This document shows, piece by piece, positions 1 to 8,050 of a DNA stretch of 64,000 nucleotides (its first letter is position 1; each line of letters starts with the position of its first letter). Where the stretch lies: the NCBI GenBank assembly GCA_035528905.1, contig DATKXU010000083.1, forward strand, positions 1 to 64,000, in the 5' to 3' direction. The stretch is from DATKXU01 sp035528905. Its GTDB lineage: Bacteria > Armatimonadota > UBA5829 > DTJY01. The notes beneath the pieces were generated by a model, which saw only the letters and a program-made list of their open reading frames with translations, made no database searches and was not told where the DNA came from. Both the position numbers and the translations under genes were made by a program.

Positions 1-160
1 GGCGCAGGACCCGACCGATGAGTTGCTTTGCAAACAAGGCCAGCTGCGATCGGGTCATCTTCGCCGTATTCGATTCGTTCAACAAGCGTTGGGAGCTGAA
101 ACCAATTCGCCATTTTACACAAAAGGGTTGACACTACCCGCTTTGTATACGATCAAGAGC

Positions 161-190
161 TGGACGGCTGCAGGCATGGCGCTGTATAAT
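161..190 (+). promoter_or_regulatory. sigma-70-type promoter for the DUF2993 lipoprotein gene
   Basis: A consensus TATAAT box lies at 185-190. A weaker -35 match (TGGACG) lies at 161-166, giving an 18-nt spacer. The start codon follows about 55 nt downstream, and a strong inverted repeat (192-224) sits on the expected transcription start. The first 160 bases of the window show no other feature I can support. Confidence 0.55.
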
Positions 191-191
191 G

Positions 192-224
192 TCGAGGTAG
201 GCTCCGGTTGGGAGTCTACCTCGA
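192..224 (+). repeat. long perfect hairpin at the transcription start
   Basis: TCGAGGTAG (192-200) and CTACCTCGA (216-224) are exact reverse complements. The pairing continues inward through a G-U pair and four more pairs, leaving a 5-nt loop (206-210), so the stem is about 14 pairs. No T-run follows, so it is not an intrinsic terminator. It could be an operator on DNA or an mRNA 5'-end structure. Confidence 0.7.
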
Positions 225-244
225 ATCTGTGTACGGAGACGCGA

Positions 245-943
245 ATGGGAAGACTGTTCTGGGTTGCTATCCTCGCTGTGTTCGTCGCCGGCTGTTCAGG
301 CGGCCTCATACGCCCACGAGTTGAGAAGGGCATACGGAACGCGCTGCCCGATTACATTGGACCCGCAAGGGAATACAAAGTACGGGCCGACGGCTCCACC
401 AGCGCAATGATGCGCGGACTGATCGAGCACCTTCACATCGAAGGCATGGATCTACAGCTCGAACCGAAGCTTCTTGTGTCTCGCATCTCGGTTGATATGG
501 ACGAGGTCAGATACCATCCCAGAACGCGCGAGATAAAGAGTGTGCGCGAAACCACTTTCGAAGCAACCCTGTCAGAGGTGGCCGTGAACGCCTATATCGA
601 GAAAAACCGCCAAGGCGAGTCTGACCTACGCGTGAAGCTCGAGCCGGACAAGGTCACGGTCGAGTTCATTCCAAGAGTGGCGGGGGTCAACGTGCTCGTC
701 TCGGTGACCGGCAGGCCAGTCATCGCCGGCGGAGACAAAGTGAACTTCGTCGCGGACAGCGCCTCGGCGGCTCACCTACCTGTACCAGCCTACGTTGTGA
801 ACAAGATGCTGGAGAGGGCAAACCCGATTCTTGATATGTCGTTGATGCGATTCCCCGTGAGCCTGGAAGACATTGCGGTGAAGAAGAACGCCGTAATCGT
901 TAAGGGCCGGGCGCAGTTCAAGCCGGCATCTCCCGGGAGCTAA
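245..943 (+). CDS. DUF2993 (LmeA-like) lipoprotein
   Basis: This 232-residue protein begins with a hydrophobic signal ending in a lipobox (V-A-G-C, Cys17), so it should be lipid-anchored on the outer face of a membrane. The rest resembles the DUF2993/LmeA family, whose characterised actinobacterial member binds phospholipid and acts in envelope glycolipid maturation. The reading frame is open back to position 23. The upstream part would have to be translated from before the promoter at 161-190 and lacks a signal sequence, so ATG 245 is chosen. It stands alone and converges on the fmdB-like gene. Family assignment is by pattern of the 35-230 region and is moderately sure; the lipoprotein signal is clear. 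Confidence 0.7.
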   Translation: MGRLFWVAILAVFVAGCSGGLIRPRVEKGIRNALPDYIGPAREYKVRADGSTSAMMRGLIEHLHIEGMDLQLEPKLLVSRISVDMDEVRYHPRTREIKSVRETTFEATLSEVAVNAYIEKNRQGESDLRVKLEPDKVTVEFIPRVAGVNVLVSVTGRPVIAGGDKVNFVADSASAAHLPVPAYVVNKMLERANPILDMSLMRFPVSLEDIAVKKNAVIVKGRAQFKPASPGS

Positions 944-1005
944 TCTGCAAATCGTGCGCGGTCGCGCTTTCCACCCCGGACTGCAAGCATCTTGAATAAT
1001 CCAGG

Positions 1006-1338
1006 CTAGAGCTCCTCGTCAGCCGCTTCCTCGCCTCCGGCCTCGATCTCCTCAAGTACCTCATCGAAATCGGCGAGGTCTTCGCCCATCTCCTTGCCCA
1101 TGCGCTTCATCCAGCTATGAAGCTGCTTCGGGTCCTCGACATCGCCTACTCTCGCTGGATCGGCAAGGCTGTCAATCATGTCGTCTTCGGATCGCAAACG
1201 GGCGAAGCGCGAGATCAGCCTGCGGACCTTTGTGCCTCCACAATTCGGGCATCTCTCTTCCTGCGGCTCGGCGACTACCCCGATGAGCAGGCTGAATCGT
1301 TTCCTACAATCCATGCATCTATAGTCAAACAGCGGCAT
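1006..1338 (-). CDS. FmdB-family zinc ribbon protein
   Basis: The 110-residue protein opens with the FmdB signature: MPLFDYRC followed by two CxxC pairs (Cys8/Cys11 and Cys30/Cys33) that should bind one zinc. The C-terminal half is strongly acidic (D/E-rich, residues 75-110) and probably unstructured. FmdB proteins are small putative regulators with no settled function. ATG 1338 is chosen because the family always begins within one or two residues of this motif; upstream codons run into a dispersed repeat. It converges with the lipoprotein gene across about 60 nt. Confidence 0.8.
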   Translation of the reverse strand: MPLFDYRCMDCRKRFSLLIGVVAEPQEERCPNCGGTKVRRLISRFARLRSEDDMIDSLADPARVGDVEDPKQLHSWMKRMGKEMGEDLADFDEVLEEIEAGGEEAADEEL

Positions 1339-1380
1339 GTTTCTCCTACCCGCCATGCGAATGCGTGAGCGGCAAGTCCG

Positions 1381-1399
1381 CCCTTCGACAAGCTCAGGG
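1381..1399. repeat. CCCTTCGACAAGCTCAGGG dispersed repeat
   Basis: This 19-base imperfect palindrome (CCCT...AGGG ends) lies between the fmdB-like gene and the DUF4380 gene. The same short element recurs in intergenic DNA of many environmental bacterial genomes and is often mistranslated as LRQAQG or ELVEGR. I see one intact copy here. Its function is unknown. Confidence 0.5.
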
Positions 1400-1424
1400 C
1401 AGGCAATCCGCAATCCCAAATGTG

Positions 1425-2426
1425 TTAGGGGATCCACCCCTTGCTCTTCATGCCGTTCACGGCCTTGATGACCCGCCCCTCATCAGTGACCGGCTGAGTC
1501 AGCTTGAGGATTCGCCACCGCTCGATAAGCTCCGTCTGCTTGCCAGGCTCCAGCTGCACCAGCGGCCCCAGGATCTCCATTTCAACGTACCCAAGTCTGG
1601 CATCGCTCGTAAACACCTCTGCCGAGCACCCGCCATCCGGATACTGCGCCTTCTCCATCGGGCCGAACAGCTTCACATAGGCCAGATCGTTCTTGAACCA
1701 GATCATCCAGGGGCCGTCCGTGTCGGAGCCGATTTTGCCCACCTCGCCCAGGTAGTTCGTTATGCACAGGCCATCCCGCACATTGAACTGCCTGCTGTTC
1801 CTCGACTCCGCCATGATGTAGGAAATGCCGTCTGGGAAGCGGCTGTCCGACTTGACAGGGAATGCGACAAAGCACGGCGTCCTCACCTGCGTGACGTCCC
1901 ACACGCTGTAAGTAACAGACTTCCCGCCGATGTCGTGCATCCGCTGCGTGAGCAGGACTTCGCCTGATTCGTTCAGTACGATCTCCTTCGTGAAGACCAC
2001 GCCCGTTGACAAACTCGGGCAGCCGATGACCTTCAGCACCGGAAGACCTTTCGGATTCTGGAGGACCTCTACGTTTGCCTTGCCGAAGTCCAGCATCGGG
2101 TCCGGAGGCCAGCCCCATGAATCCTGCGGAGCCACCCACGTCTTGTAGCCTCCGTAGTTGTGCCACTCTTTCGTGATCGGGTAGATACGACCGTATTCCT
2201 CGCGGTTCTCCCAGATCACATTTCGACCATCCAGGGAGTACTCCATTATGCGCCCGCCGATCTCAGGCACGACGACCAGACTGTACAGCCCAGCCGTAAG
2301 TCGGTAGGAATCAACCCAACCGCTGTAGGTGATGCGCTGGACCGTTACCTTCGCCTCTGCATGCGCGCACAGTGCCATGATTCCCACAGCGGTCAACAGA
2401 ACTAGCGAGATTCTCCATCGTTTCAT
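1425..2426 (-). CDS. secreted DUF4380-type, mutarotase-fold protein
   Basis: The 333-residue protein has a clean Sec signal peptide (basic start, hydrophobic residues 6-20, cleavage after AHAEA). The mature part begins with the pattern typical of DUF4380 and aldose-epimerase-like beta-sandwich domains: LVVVPEIGGRIMEYSLDG, then a Gly/Trp-rich stretch (NYGGYKTW, WGWPPDP). Such proteins are expected to bind a carbohydrate in the periplasm or outside. No catalytic residue can be assigned with confidence. No clear promoter is visible in the 150 nt upstream, and no sugar-pathway gene is adjacent. A second mutarotase-like gene (DUF4432) lies at 42940-44037. Confidence 0.65.
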   Translation of the reverse strand: MKRWRISLVLLTAVGIMALCAHAEAKVTVQRITYSGWVDSYRLTAGLYSLVVVPEIGGRIMEYSLDGRNVIWENREEYGRIYPITKEWHNYGGYKTWVAPQDSWGWPPDPMLDFGKANVEVLQNPKGLPVLKVIGCPSLSTGVVFTKEIVLNESGEVLLTQRMHDIGGKSVTYSVWDVTQVRTPCFVAFPVKSDSRFPDGISYIMAESRNSRQFNVRDGLCITNYLGEVGKIGSDTDGPWMIWFKNDLAYVKLFGPMEKAQYPDGGCSAEVFTSDARLGYVEMEILGPLVQLEPGKQTELIERWRILKLTQPVTDEGRVIKAVNGMKSKGWIP

Positions 2427-2577
2427 CGGTGCGCTCCCCAGTGCGAGAGATCCGATACACTATTCTATCTCGGGCGGTCCAAGACCTGCCGGGGACCTTG
2501 GGCCGCACACGAGCACCACGCGTTCACACTGAGCAGGGATTGTAGAGTTCGAAGGTACACAGCGTGTAGCAGAGCAG

Positions 2578-3165
2578 CTAGCGGAATAGAGCTATCCCGA
2601 CTTCCAACAGCATTCGGCTCAGGCGGTAGACAGGAAGGCCCACGACGTTGAAGTAGTCGCCCGCAATGCGCTCAACGAGCACGCTGCCACGCTCCTGGAT
2701 GCCATAGGCGCCAGCCTTGTCCAGCGGCTCGCCCGTCGCGACGTACGCATCTATGACTTCATCGCTCAGCTCGCCGAAGCGGACCTCAGTGCACACACAG
2801 TCGCGCTCGCTGCGGATGGTTTCGCCAGCCGTCCGCTGCATGACGCACAATCCGGTGAACACGTAGTGCGACCGCCCGGACAGCAGCCTCAGCATGCGGC
2901 GAGCGTCTTCGGCATCCACCGGCTTACCGAGAATCGAGCTGTCTACAACCACCACGGTGTCTGCGCCGATTACCACGCCATCATGGATTCGAGACGCAAT
3001 GTCGGCAGCCTTCCCGGTCGCCGATTCGACGACGTGCTCTTCTGGAGGCCACTGACACACCATGGACTCATCGAATTCGCTCATCACCACGCGGAAATCT
3101 AATCCCAGCAGACGTAGCAGTTCCTCACGTCGGGGCGAGGCGGAAGCGAGGATTACCTCAGGCAT
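2578..3165 (-). CDS. maf: Maf-family nucleoside triphosphate pyrophosphatase
   Basis: The 195-residue protein carries the Maf N-terminal signature ILASASPRREELLRLLG at residues 5-21 and the GADTVVVVD motif near residue 68, as in dTTP/UTP pyrophosphatases. Maf enzymes hydrolyse non-canonical or excess nucleotides to monophosphates and are linked to septum arrest. It is the last gene of the ispH operon and begins 16 nt after amrS. Length and motifs are complete for the family. Confidence 0.93.
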   Translation of the reverse strand: MPEVILASASPRREELLRLLGLDFRVVMSEFDESMVCQWPPEEHVVESATGKAADIASRIHDGVVIGADTVVVVDSSILGKPVDAEDARRMLRLLSGRSHYVFTGLCVMQRTAGETIRSERDCVCTEVRFGELSDEVIDAYVATGEPLDKAGAYGIQERGSVLVERIAGDYFNVVGLPVYRLSRMLLEVGIALFR

Positions 3166-3181
3166 TCATCGGGCCTCTGCG

Positions 3182-4186
3182 TCATGAAATGATGTCCACG
3201 TGCCCGGAGCAGTACGCACACTTCCGGCCGTCAAGGTGGCTCGCAGCGATCGAGTAGCCGGTCCGCTCTATGACGGGCTTCCCACAGGTCGGGCAGTTCG
3301 TATCAGCCGCTCCAGCAATGTGAATATTCCCCACATACACGTATTTCAGCTTCTGCAGCGCCGCGCTGCGCGCGTTCATAAGCTTCTCCGCCGGCGTCGG
3401 CGGAGCGGTCATCTTGTACTCCGGGTGGTATCTGGAGAAATGCAGGGGGATCCGAGGATCGAGCTCGGCCACCCAATCAATCAGTCTTTGGATCTGGTCT
3501 GGGCGGTCGTTGCTGCCCGGGATCAGTAGATTTGTGATCTCGACGTGGCAGCCCGACTCATGTGCGATTTCAACCGTGCGCAAGACCGGCGCCAGCTTCC
3601 CACTGCTCAAGCTGCGATAGAACTCTTCGTCCATGGACTTGACATCTATGTTCATCGCATCAATAAGGGCCAGCAGCTCGCGCAAAGGCCCCTCATTGAT
3701 CTCGCCGTTCGTGACTAGAACGTTCTTCAAGCCTGCTTTGCGCACGGCTGAGGCGGCGTCAAGGAGGTACTCATACCAGACCAGCGGTTCATTGTACGTG
3801 TAAGCCACGCCAACGTTGCCCGGCACGGACGACGCGCGCTGCGCGGCTTCTTCCGGCGACACGTAGCGTGTCGGGGACGATGATTGAGAGATTTGCCAAT
3901 TCTGGCAGAATCGGCACGCAAGGTTGCAGCCGAGCGAGCCCAAGGATAGAATCTGCGAGCCTGGGTAGAAGTGGAAAAGTGGTTTCTTTTCTATCGGGTC
4001 GAGATGGATCGACGAGCATTGGCCGTACGTCGTCAGGTACAGCTTCGCCTCGACGTTGAGGCGCGTCCGGCAGAATCCCGCCCTACTCGGCGCAATGGTG
4101 CAGGATTGAGGGCACAGGAGACACCGGACCGATTCGCCGACCCTCTCGTAGTACCGGCATTCTATTCCGCTTGTCTCAGCCGCCAT
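3182..4186 (-). CDS. amrS: AmmeMemoRadiSam system radical SAM enzyme
   Basis: The 334-residue protein has an N-terminal cysteine cluster (Cys22, Cys25, Cys29, Cys39), then the radical SAM motif CNLACRFC at residues 87-94. Its C-terminal tail (TCGKP..., CAYC) looks like a second metal site. This arrangement is the AmmeMemoRadiSam radical SAM family, related to the pyruvate formate-lyase activase-like group. The reaction is not established. The start overlaps by 11 nt the end of the preceding gene, which carries an AMMECR1 domain. Two of the three system parts are therefore coupled; no Memo-type partner is seen in the window. Confidence 0.88.
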   Translation of the reverse strand: MAAETSGIECRYYERVGESVRCLLCPQSCTIAPSRAGFCRTRLNVEAKLYLTTYGQCSSIHLDPIEKKPLFHFYPGSQILSLGSLGCNLACRFCQNWQISQSSSPTRYVSPEEAAQRASSVPGNVGVAYTYNEPLVWYEYLLDAASAVRKAGLKNVLVTNGEINEGPLRELLALIDAMNIDVKSMDEEFYRSLSSGKLAPVLRTVEIAHESGCHVEITNLLIPGSNDRPDQIQRLIDWVAELDPRIPLHFSRYHPEYKMTAPPTPAEKLMNARSAALQKLKYVYVGNIHIAGAADTNCPTCGKPVIERTGYSIAASHLDGRKCAYCSGHVDIIS

Positions 4187-5312
4187 GACGTGTCACTTGG
4201 AAGCGATAGAGTGATACTGGCTCCCCGTCGCGGATGCCTGCCTTCCGCATCGCGATACCCACTTGTTCCTCGATCATGTCAACGCCATCGAGATCCGGAA
4301 GAAGAAGTCCCCGCTTGACGCCGCTCTCTACAATAACCCCATAGAGCTTGGGATCCAGCTCGGACAGACTGCTCACGGGCTCCGCCGCGCTCAGCACGTC
4401 AACCGTGTACCCGAGGTGCTCAAGTTCGTCTTCCGCTACGGGTTCGAAACGCGGGTCTGAGATGGCTGCGCTGATCGCGTTCTGGACGACCTCCGCCGCA
4501 AGGCTCGGCTGCGTCGCCTCAATCGTACCGATGCAGCCCCGAAGTTGCCCGTGCTTCTTTATGCAGATGAACGCGCCCCGGCCCACCTGCAGCTCGCTCG
4601 GCAGAGGTGAAGGAATCGCCGTCACCCGGCCAAAGCGTACAAATTCCTCTACCGCCTGCCTCGCCAGAGCCACAAGCAGGTCGCCTTCAATTCCCTTCAC
4701 CATTGTCATGCCTCCGGTCACGTTGATCTTTTCCCCAAACCGGGGCTCTTTCCCTTGTAGCAGCCGGGCGACGTTCGCGCGGTGTCTGAATATAACGAAG
4801 GCCGCGGCAATCACTGCGAATAGCTTGTAAACAGGCGGCAGACCGAAGACGAACATAAGCACAGGGATACTCGCCGATGCTACCACGGAGGCCGCGGACA
4901 CATATCTCGACAGAAGAACGACCAGCAGCCAGATTCCAAATCCGATGCCCGCGACGCGAGGATCCAGCCCTACGACGACGCCCAGGCTGGTTGCGACACC
5001 CTTGCCGCCTCTGAAACGCAGGAAGATTGACAGGCTGTGCCCAAGTACCGCCAGCATGCCGCATGCCACGGCCATCCAGGCGACCTCGTGGAAGAGCTGC
5101 CTGGCGAGCGCGACCGGCATCAGCCCCTTCAGAACGTCCGCGCCGAACACGACTGCAGCGGGCCCCGGCCCAAGTGCCCTCAAGACGTTAGTCGCGCCGA
5201 TATTGCCGCTGCCGTACTTCCGGATGTCAACGCCTCGCCAAGCCTTGCAGATCATCAGGCCGAACGGTACACTGCCCAGAATGTAACTGCCGATCAGCAC
5301 TGCTGCTTCCAT
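4176..5312 (-). CDS. plsY: PlsY acyltransferase fused to an AMMECR1 domain
   Basis: Residues 1-195 are a complete PlsY, the membrane acyl-phosphate:glycerol-3-phosphate acyltransferase that makes lysophosphatidate. They show GSVPFG, KYGSGNIGATNVLR, the LRFRGGKGVATSLG loop and several membrane segments. After KINVTGG the frame continues without a stop into residues 204-378, a full AMMECR1 domain (GAFICIKKHGQLRGCIG near 246-262, SDPRFEPV near 285). PlsY alone is usually about 200 residues. The added domain is the partner of the radical SAM enzyme encoded next. GGAGG stands 7 nt before an in-frame ATG at 4703, so a free AMMECR1 protein may also be made. The gene follows der by 15 nt. Confidence 0.87.
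   Translation of the reverse strand: MEAAVLIGSYILGSVPFGLMICKAWRGVDIRKYGSGNIGATNVLRALGPGPAAVVFGADVLKGLMPVALARQLFHEVAWMAVACGMLAVLGHSLSIFLRFRGGKGVATSLGVVVGLDPRVAGIGFGIWLLVVLLSRYVSAASVVASASIPVLMFVFGLPPVYKLFAVIAAAFVIFRHRANVARLLQGKEPRFGEKINVTGGMTMVKGIEGDLLVALARQAVEEFVRFGRVTAIPSPLPSELQVGRGAFICIKKHGQLRGCIGTIEATQPSLAAEVVQNAISAAISDPRFEPVAEDELEHLGYTVDVLSAAEPVSSLSELDPKLYGVIVESGVKRGLLLPDLDGVDMIEEQVGIAMRKAGIRDGEPVSLYRFQVTRHGG
4701..4715 (-). promoter_or_regulatory. internal ribosome site inside plsY-AMMECR1
   Basis: On the minus strand GGAGG (4715-4711) is followed after 7 nt by ATG at 4703-4701, in frame, exactly at the junction between the PlsY and AMMECR1 domains. The same bases encode Gly-Gly in the fusion. 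This is good enough spacing for independent initiation of a 175-residue AMMECR1 protein. Confidence 0.5.
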
Positions 5313-5327
5313 ATGGCAAGCCCCCTG

Positions 5328-6668
5328 TCAGCCGCCGGACCGGCGGCGCTCCTTGCTCTCGGCCTTCCTGGCATGGATGCGAATCGGCGTGCCTTCGTAG
5401 GGGTAATGCTTTCTGAGCTGGTTTTCCAGGTAACGCTGATATGAGAAGTGAAGCAGGCCCGGGTCGTTCGTAAACAGCACAACCGTGGGAGGCTTCACCG
5501 CCGGCATGGTCGCGTAATAGACCTTGAATCGCTTACCTTTCTGCGTAAGAGGGTGACTATCCACTGCCTCCTCGACAATCCGGTTGATCTCGCCGGTCGG
5601 CATGCGCATAGCATGGCTCTGCGCAGCAAGAATGGCCGAGTCAAGCACCTCACGGATTCCCTGTGCGTGAATCGCCGACGCGAACACGATCGGCGCATAG
5701 CTCAGGAATGGGGTTTCCTTGCGAATAGACTCTGCGAAACTACGCATCGAGACGCCCTTGTCCTTCGCAAGGTCCCATTTGTTAGCCACCATGACCAGGG
5801 CTTTTCCCGCCTCGTGCGAGAAGCCCCCTACCCGCTTATCCCCGTCCATGATCCCTTCCGACGAGTCTATCAGCAGGAGGGCAACATCAGCCCTCTCTAT
5901 CGCCCGAACCGCTCGCAGTACTGAGTAATATTCAACAGAGCCTCGGATTTTTCCTGCACGGCGGATCCCAGCCGTATCTATTAGCACTATCCTTTGCCCA
6001 TCGTGCTCGAAGTAGGTATCTATCGCGTCCCTCGTCGTACCGGGCATCTCACTGACTATCGCGCGTTCCTCCTGAACAATCGCGTTCAACATCGAGGATT
6101 TCCCAACGTTCGGACGGCCCACGATGGCTATCTTGATCGCGTCTTCAGGGTACGCCTCCTCTTTGCCGGCGGGCGGGAAGCTCTCGACTATCTTGTCGAG
6201 CAGCTCAGCCACGCCATATCCCTGGATAGACGAGATCGGGTAAATCTCTCCCAGACCCAGCGAATAGAAGTCCACCGCATCGCGCTCCTGCTTCTGGTTC
6301 TCCACTTTGTTCACCGCAACCAGCACGGGCTTCCGCGCCCGGCGGAGGTGATCGGCCACTTCCAGGTCCGCAGGCGTCACTCCTTCCGTCACGTCAACCA
6401 GGAGGACGATGACATCAGCTTCAGCCATTGCGATCTCCGCCTGCGCACGAACCTGAACCGTGATCGGATCCTTCTCATTCAATACCATTCCACCGGTGTC
6501 TATCAGGAGGAAATCGCGGCCTATCCATTCGGCCTCTGCATAAAGCCTGTCACGCGTGACGCCTGCAGTCTCCTCGACAATCGCTATTCGCTTCCCGACC
6601 AGCCGATTGAAGAGAGTGGACTTTCCCACATTCGGCCGGCCGACGATCGCTACGATAGGGTTTGGCAA
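5328..6668 (-). CDS. der: ribosome-associated tandem GTPase Der (EngA)
   Basis: The 446-residue protein has two GTPase domains. The first has GRPNVGKS at 10-17, DTGG at 57-60 and NKVE at 120-123. The second has GRPNVGKS at 184-191, DTAG at 231-234 and an NKWD motif. A C-terminal KH-like domain follows. Der is needed for maturation of the 50S ribosomal subunit. The start is TTG at 6668, supported by AGGAGG 7 nt upstream and by the family start just before IVAIVGRPN. It overlaps the end of the DUF512 gene by 19 nt. Confidence 0.96.
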   Translation of the reverse strand: MPNPIVAIVGRPNVGKSTLFNRLVGKRIAIVEETAGVTRDRLYAEAEWIGRDFLLIDTGGMVLNEKDPITVQVRAQAEIAMAEADVIVLLVDVTEGVTPADLEVADHLRRARKPVLVAVNKVENQKQERDAVDFYSLGLGEIYPISSIQGYGVAELLDKIVESFPPAGKEEAYPEDAIKIAIVGRPNVGKSSMLNAIVQEERAIVSEMPGTTRDAIDTYFEHDGQRIVLIDTAGIRRAGKIRGSVEYYSVLRAVRAIERADVALLLIDSSEGIMDGDKRVGGFSHEAGKALVMVANKWDLAKDKGVSMRSFAESIRKETPFLSYAPIVFASAIHAQGIREVLDSAILAAQSHAMRMPTGEINRIVEEAVDSHPLTQKGKRFKVYYATMPAVKPPTVVLFTNDPGLLHFSYQRYLENQLRKHYPYEGTPIRIHARKAESKERRRSGG

Positions 6669-8050
6669 CGCTGTCCCTCCTGCGCTCGCGTTCCCATGCA
6701 GGAAACTGCACGTGTCCCGGTTTCGCTTCGCCCCGCAAGGCTTTCCAATACCGCCTTTGGAGACGGTGGAACTACGTTGATTGTACCACTCACCCTCGCC
6801 TGCAACTCCGAGACAGTCATATCGTCCAAGAATCTGTCATTGTTCAGCGCAATTGCGGGTACCAAGACTTCCTCCTGTTCCCGCACGTCGCACAGCGCCC
6901 CCGCAATGTCACAGCCAGCTAGGAGGCCCGCGACGGTAACGGTTTCGCCCAAAAACTTATTCTCGACTATACACGTTCTCGCGCTCACACGGTCGAATCC
7001 ATTCAGGAGGTCAGCGAGCTGCTGAACGACCGGGCTTGCGAGCATCCCTGTCACCAGAACATACCGTCCAGCTCTGATATGCCTTCCCGCGGCACCGCGA
7101 CCAAGCTGCCGCAGCTCATCTAAGAATATCCGACATATGCCGATCCCGTCTTCCAGCTGTGGAAATTCCTCGTAGGCAGCAGCCGACGGGAAGCTGCCGC
7201 CCGCCAAGAGGTAGAACTCGTCCGACGCGAAGACGAATCGTGTTCCCAGGCTGCGCTTGAGCCGTTTCTGCCACCTCGCGCAGGAATCGAGCACCTCGCG
7301 GGCAAGCTCCTTCCCCACCGGCTCAAGCGCTGGAAGTCCCTCGCGGTGCTTCGTGAGGCCCACGGGAACGAGCGCGATGGATGCCACCGACGGATGCAGC
7401 AAGGCGAGATCGCGAACAGTGCGCTCCAGGTGATCCCCGTCGTTCACCCCGGGACATAGGACAACCTGCGCGTGCATCCTAATCCGGGCGTTCGCCAGCG
7501 CTCGAAGCTGCTCCATTACCCGGCCCGCAGCGTCGTTCCGCAGAATGCGCACGCGCAGATCAGGCTCAGTCGCGTGCACAGAGATGTACAGAGGACTCAT
7601 TCTCTGCTCGCAGATGCGCTCCATATCCCCATCGCTTAGATTCGTGAGCGTGACGTAATTGCCATGCGCGAATGAGAGCCTGTAGTCGTCGTCCTTGACA
7701 TACAGCGATTCCCTGAGGCCCCTGGGCATTTGATCGTAGAAGCAGAAAATGCAGTTGTTACCACACGCGAGGAGTCCGTCGAACAGCTCCTCTTCAAACT
7801 CCAGGCCCAGGTCCTCCTCCGCCTTCTTGAAGATGTGGTATTCGCAATTCTGCGCGCCGCGTCGCACTGTCAGGACAAGCTGTTCCTCCGCAGTGCGGAA
7901 GCGGTAGTCGAGGATGTCACGCACCGGCCGCGAGTTGATGGACAGCAGCTCGTCTCCCGGCCGCACGCCGGATTGGAACGCAGGGCTGCCCTCGATGACT
8001 CTTGAGATTCTGCCGCAGACTGCCTTTGCCATATTCAGGCGCCAACCCAC
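6650..8050 (-). CDS. DUF512-family radical SAM protein with N-terminal PDZ-like domain
   Basis: The 466-residue protein starts with a PDZ-like segment (residues 12-65, GSPAFQSGVRPGDEL) and then has CGNNCIFC at residues 96-103, a CxxxCxxC radical SAM-type cluster motif followed by FYDQMPRG. A C-terminal DUF512 domain completes the known architecture. The family is widespread in Clostridia and Cyanobacteria, commonly next to der; its substrate is unknown. GTG at 8050 directly follows the ispH stop; ATG at 8032 is an alternative start. Neither has a strong ribosome site, so translation is probably coupled to ispH. Confidence 0.85.
   Translation of the reverse strand: MGWRLNMAKAVCGRISRVIEGSPAFQSGVRPGDELLSINSRPVRDILDYRFRTAEEQLVLTVRRGAQNCEYHIFKKAEEDLGLEFEEELFDGLLACGNNCIFCFYDQMPRGLRESLYVKDDDYRLSFAHGNYVTLTNLSDGDMERICEQRMSPLYISVHATEPDLRVRILRNDAAGRVMEQLRALANARIRMHAQVVLCPGVNDGDHLERTVRDLALLHPSVASIALVPVGLTKHREGLPALEPVGKELAREVLDSCARWQKRLKRSLGTRFVFASDEFYLLAGGSFPSAAAYEEFPQLEDGIGICRIFLDELRQLGRGAAGRHIRAGRYVLVTGMLASPVVQQLADLLNGFDRVSARTCIVENKFLGETVTVAGLLAGCDIAGALCDVREQEEVLVPAIALNNDRFLDDMTVSELQARVSGTINVVPPSPKAVLESLAGRSETGTRAVSCMGTRAQEGQRCQTLS

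Noticed and set aside
23..244. N-terminal extension of the DUF2993 lipoprotein frame
   Set aside because: It would start before the promoter and bury the lipoprotein signal; the strong hairpin in it also argues for untranslated leader.
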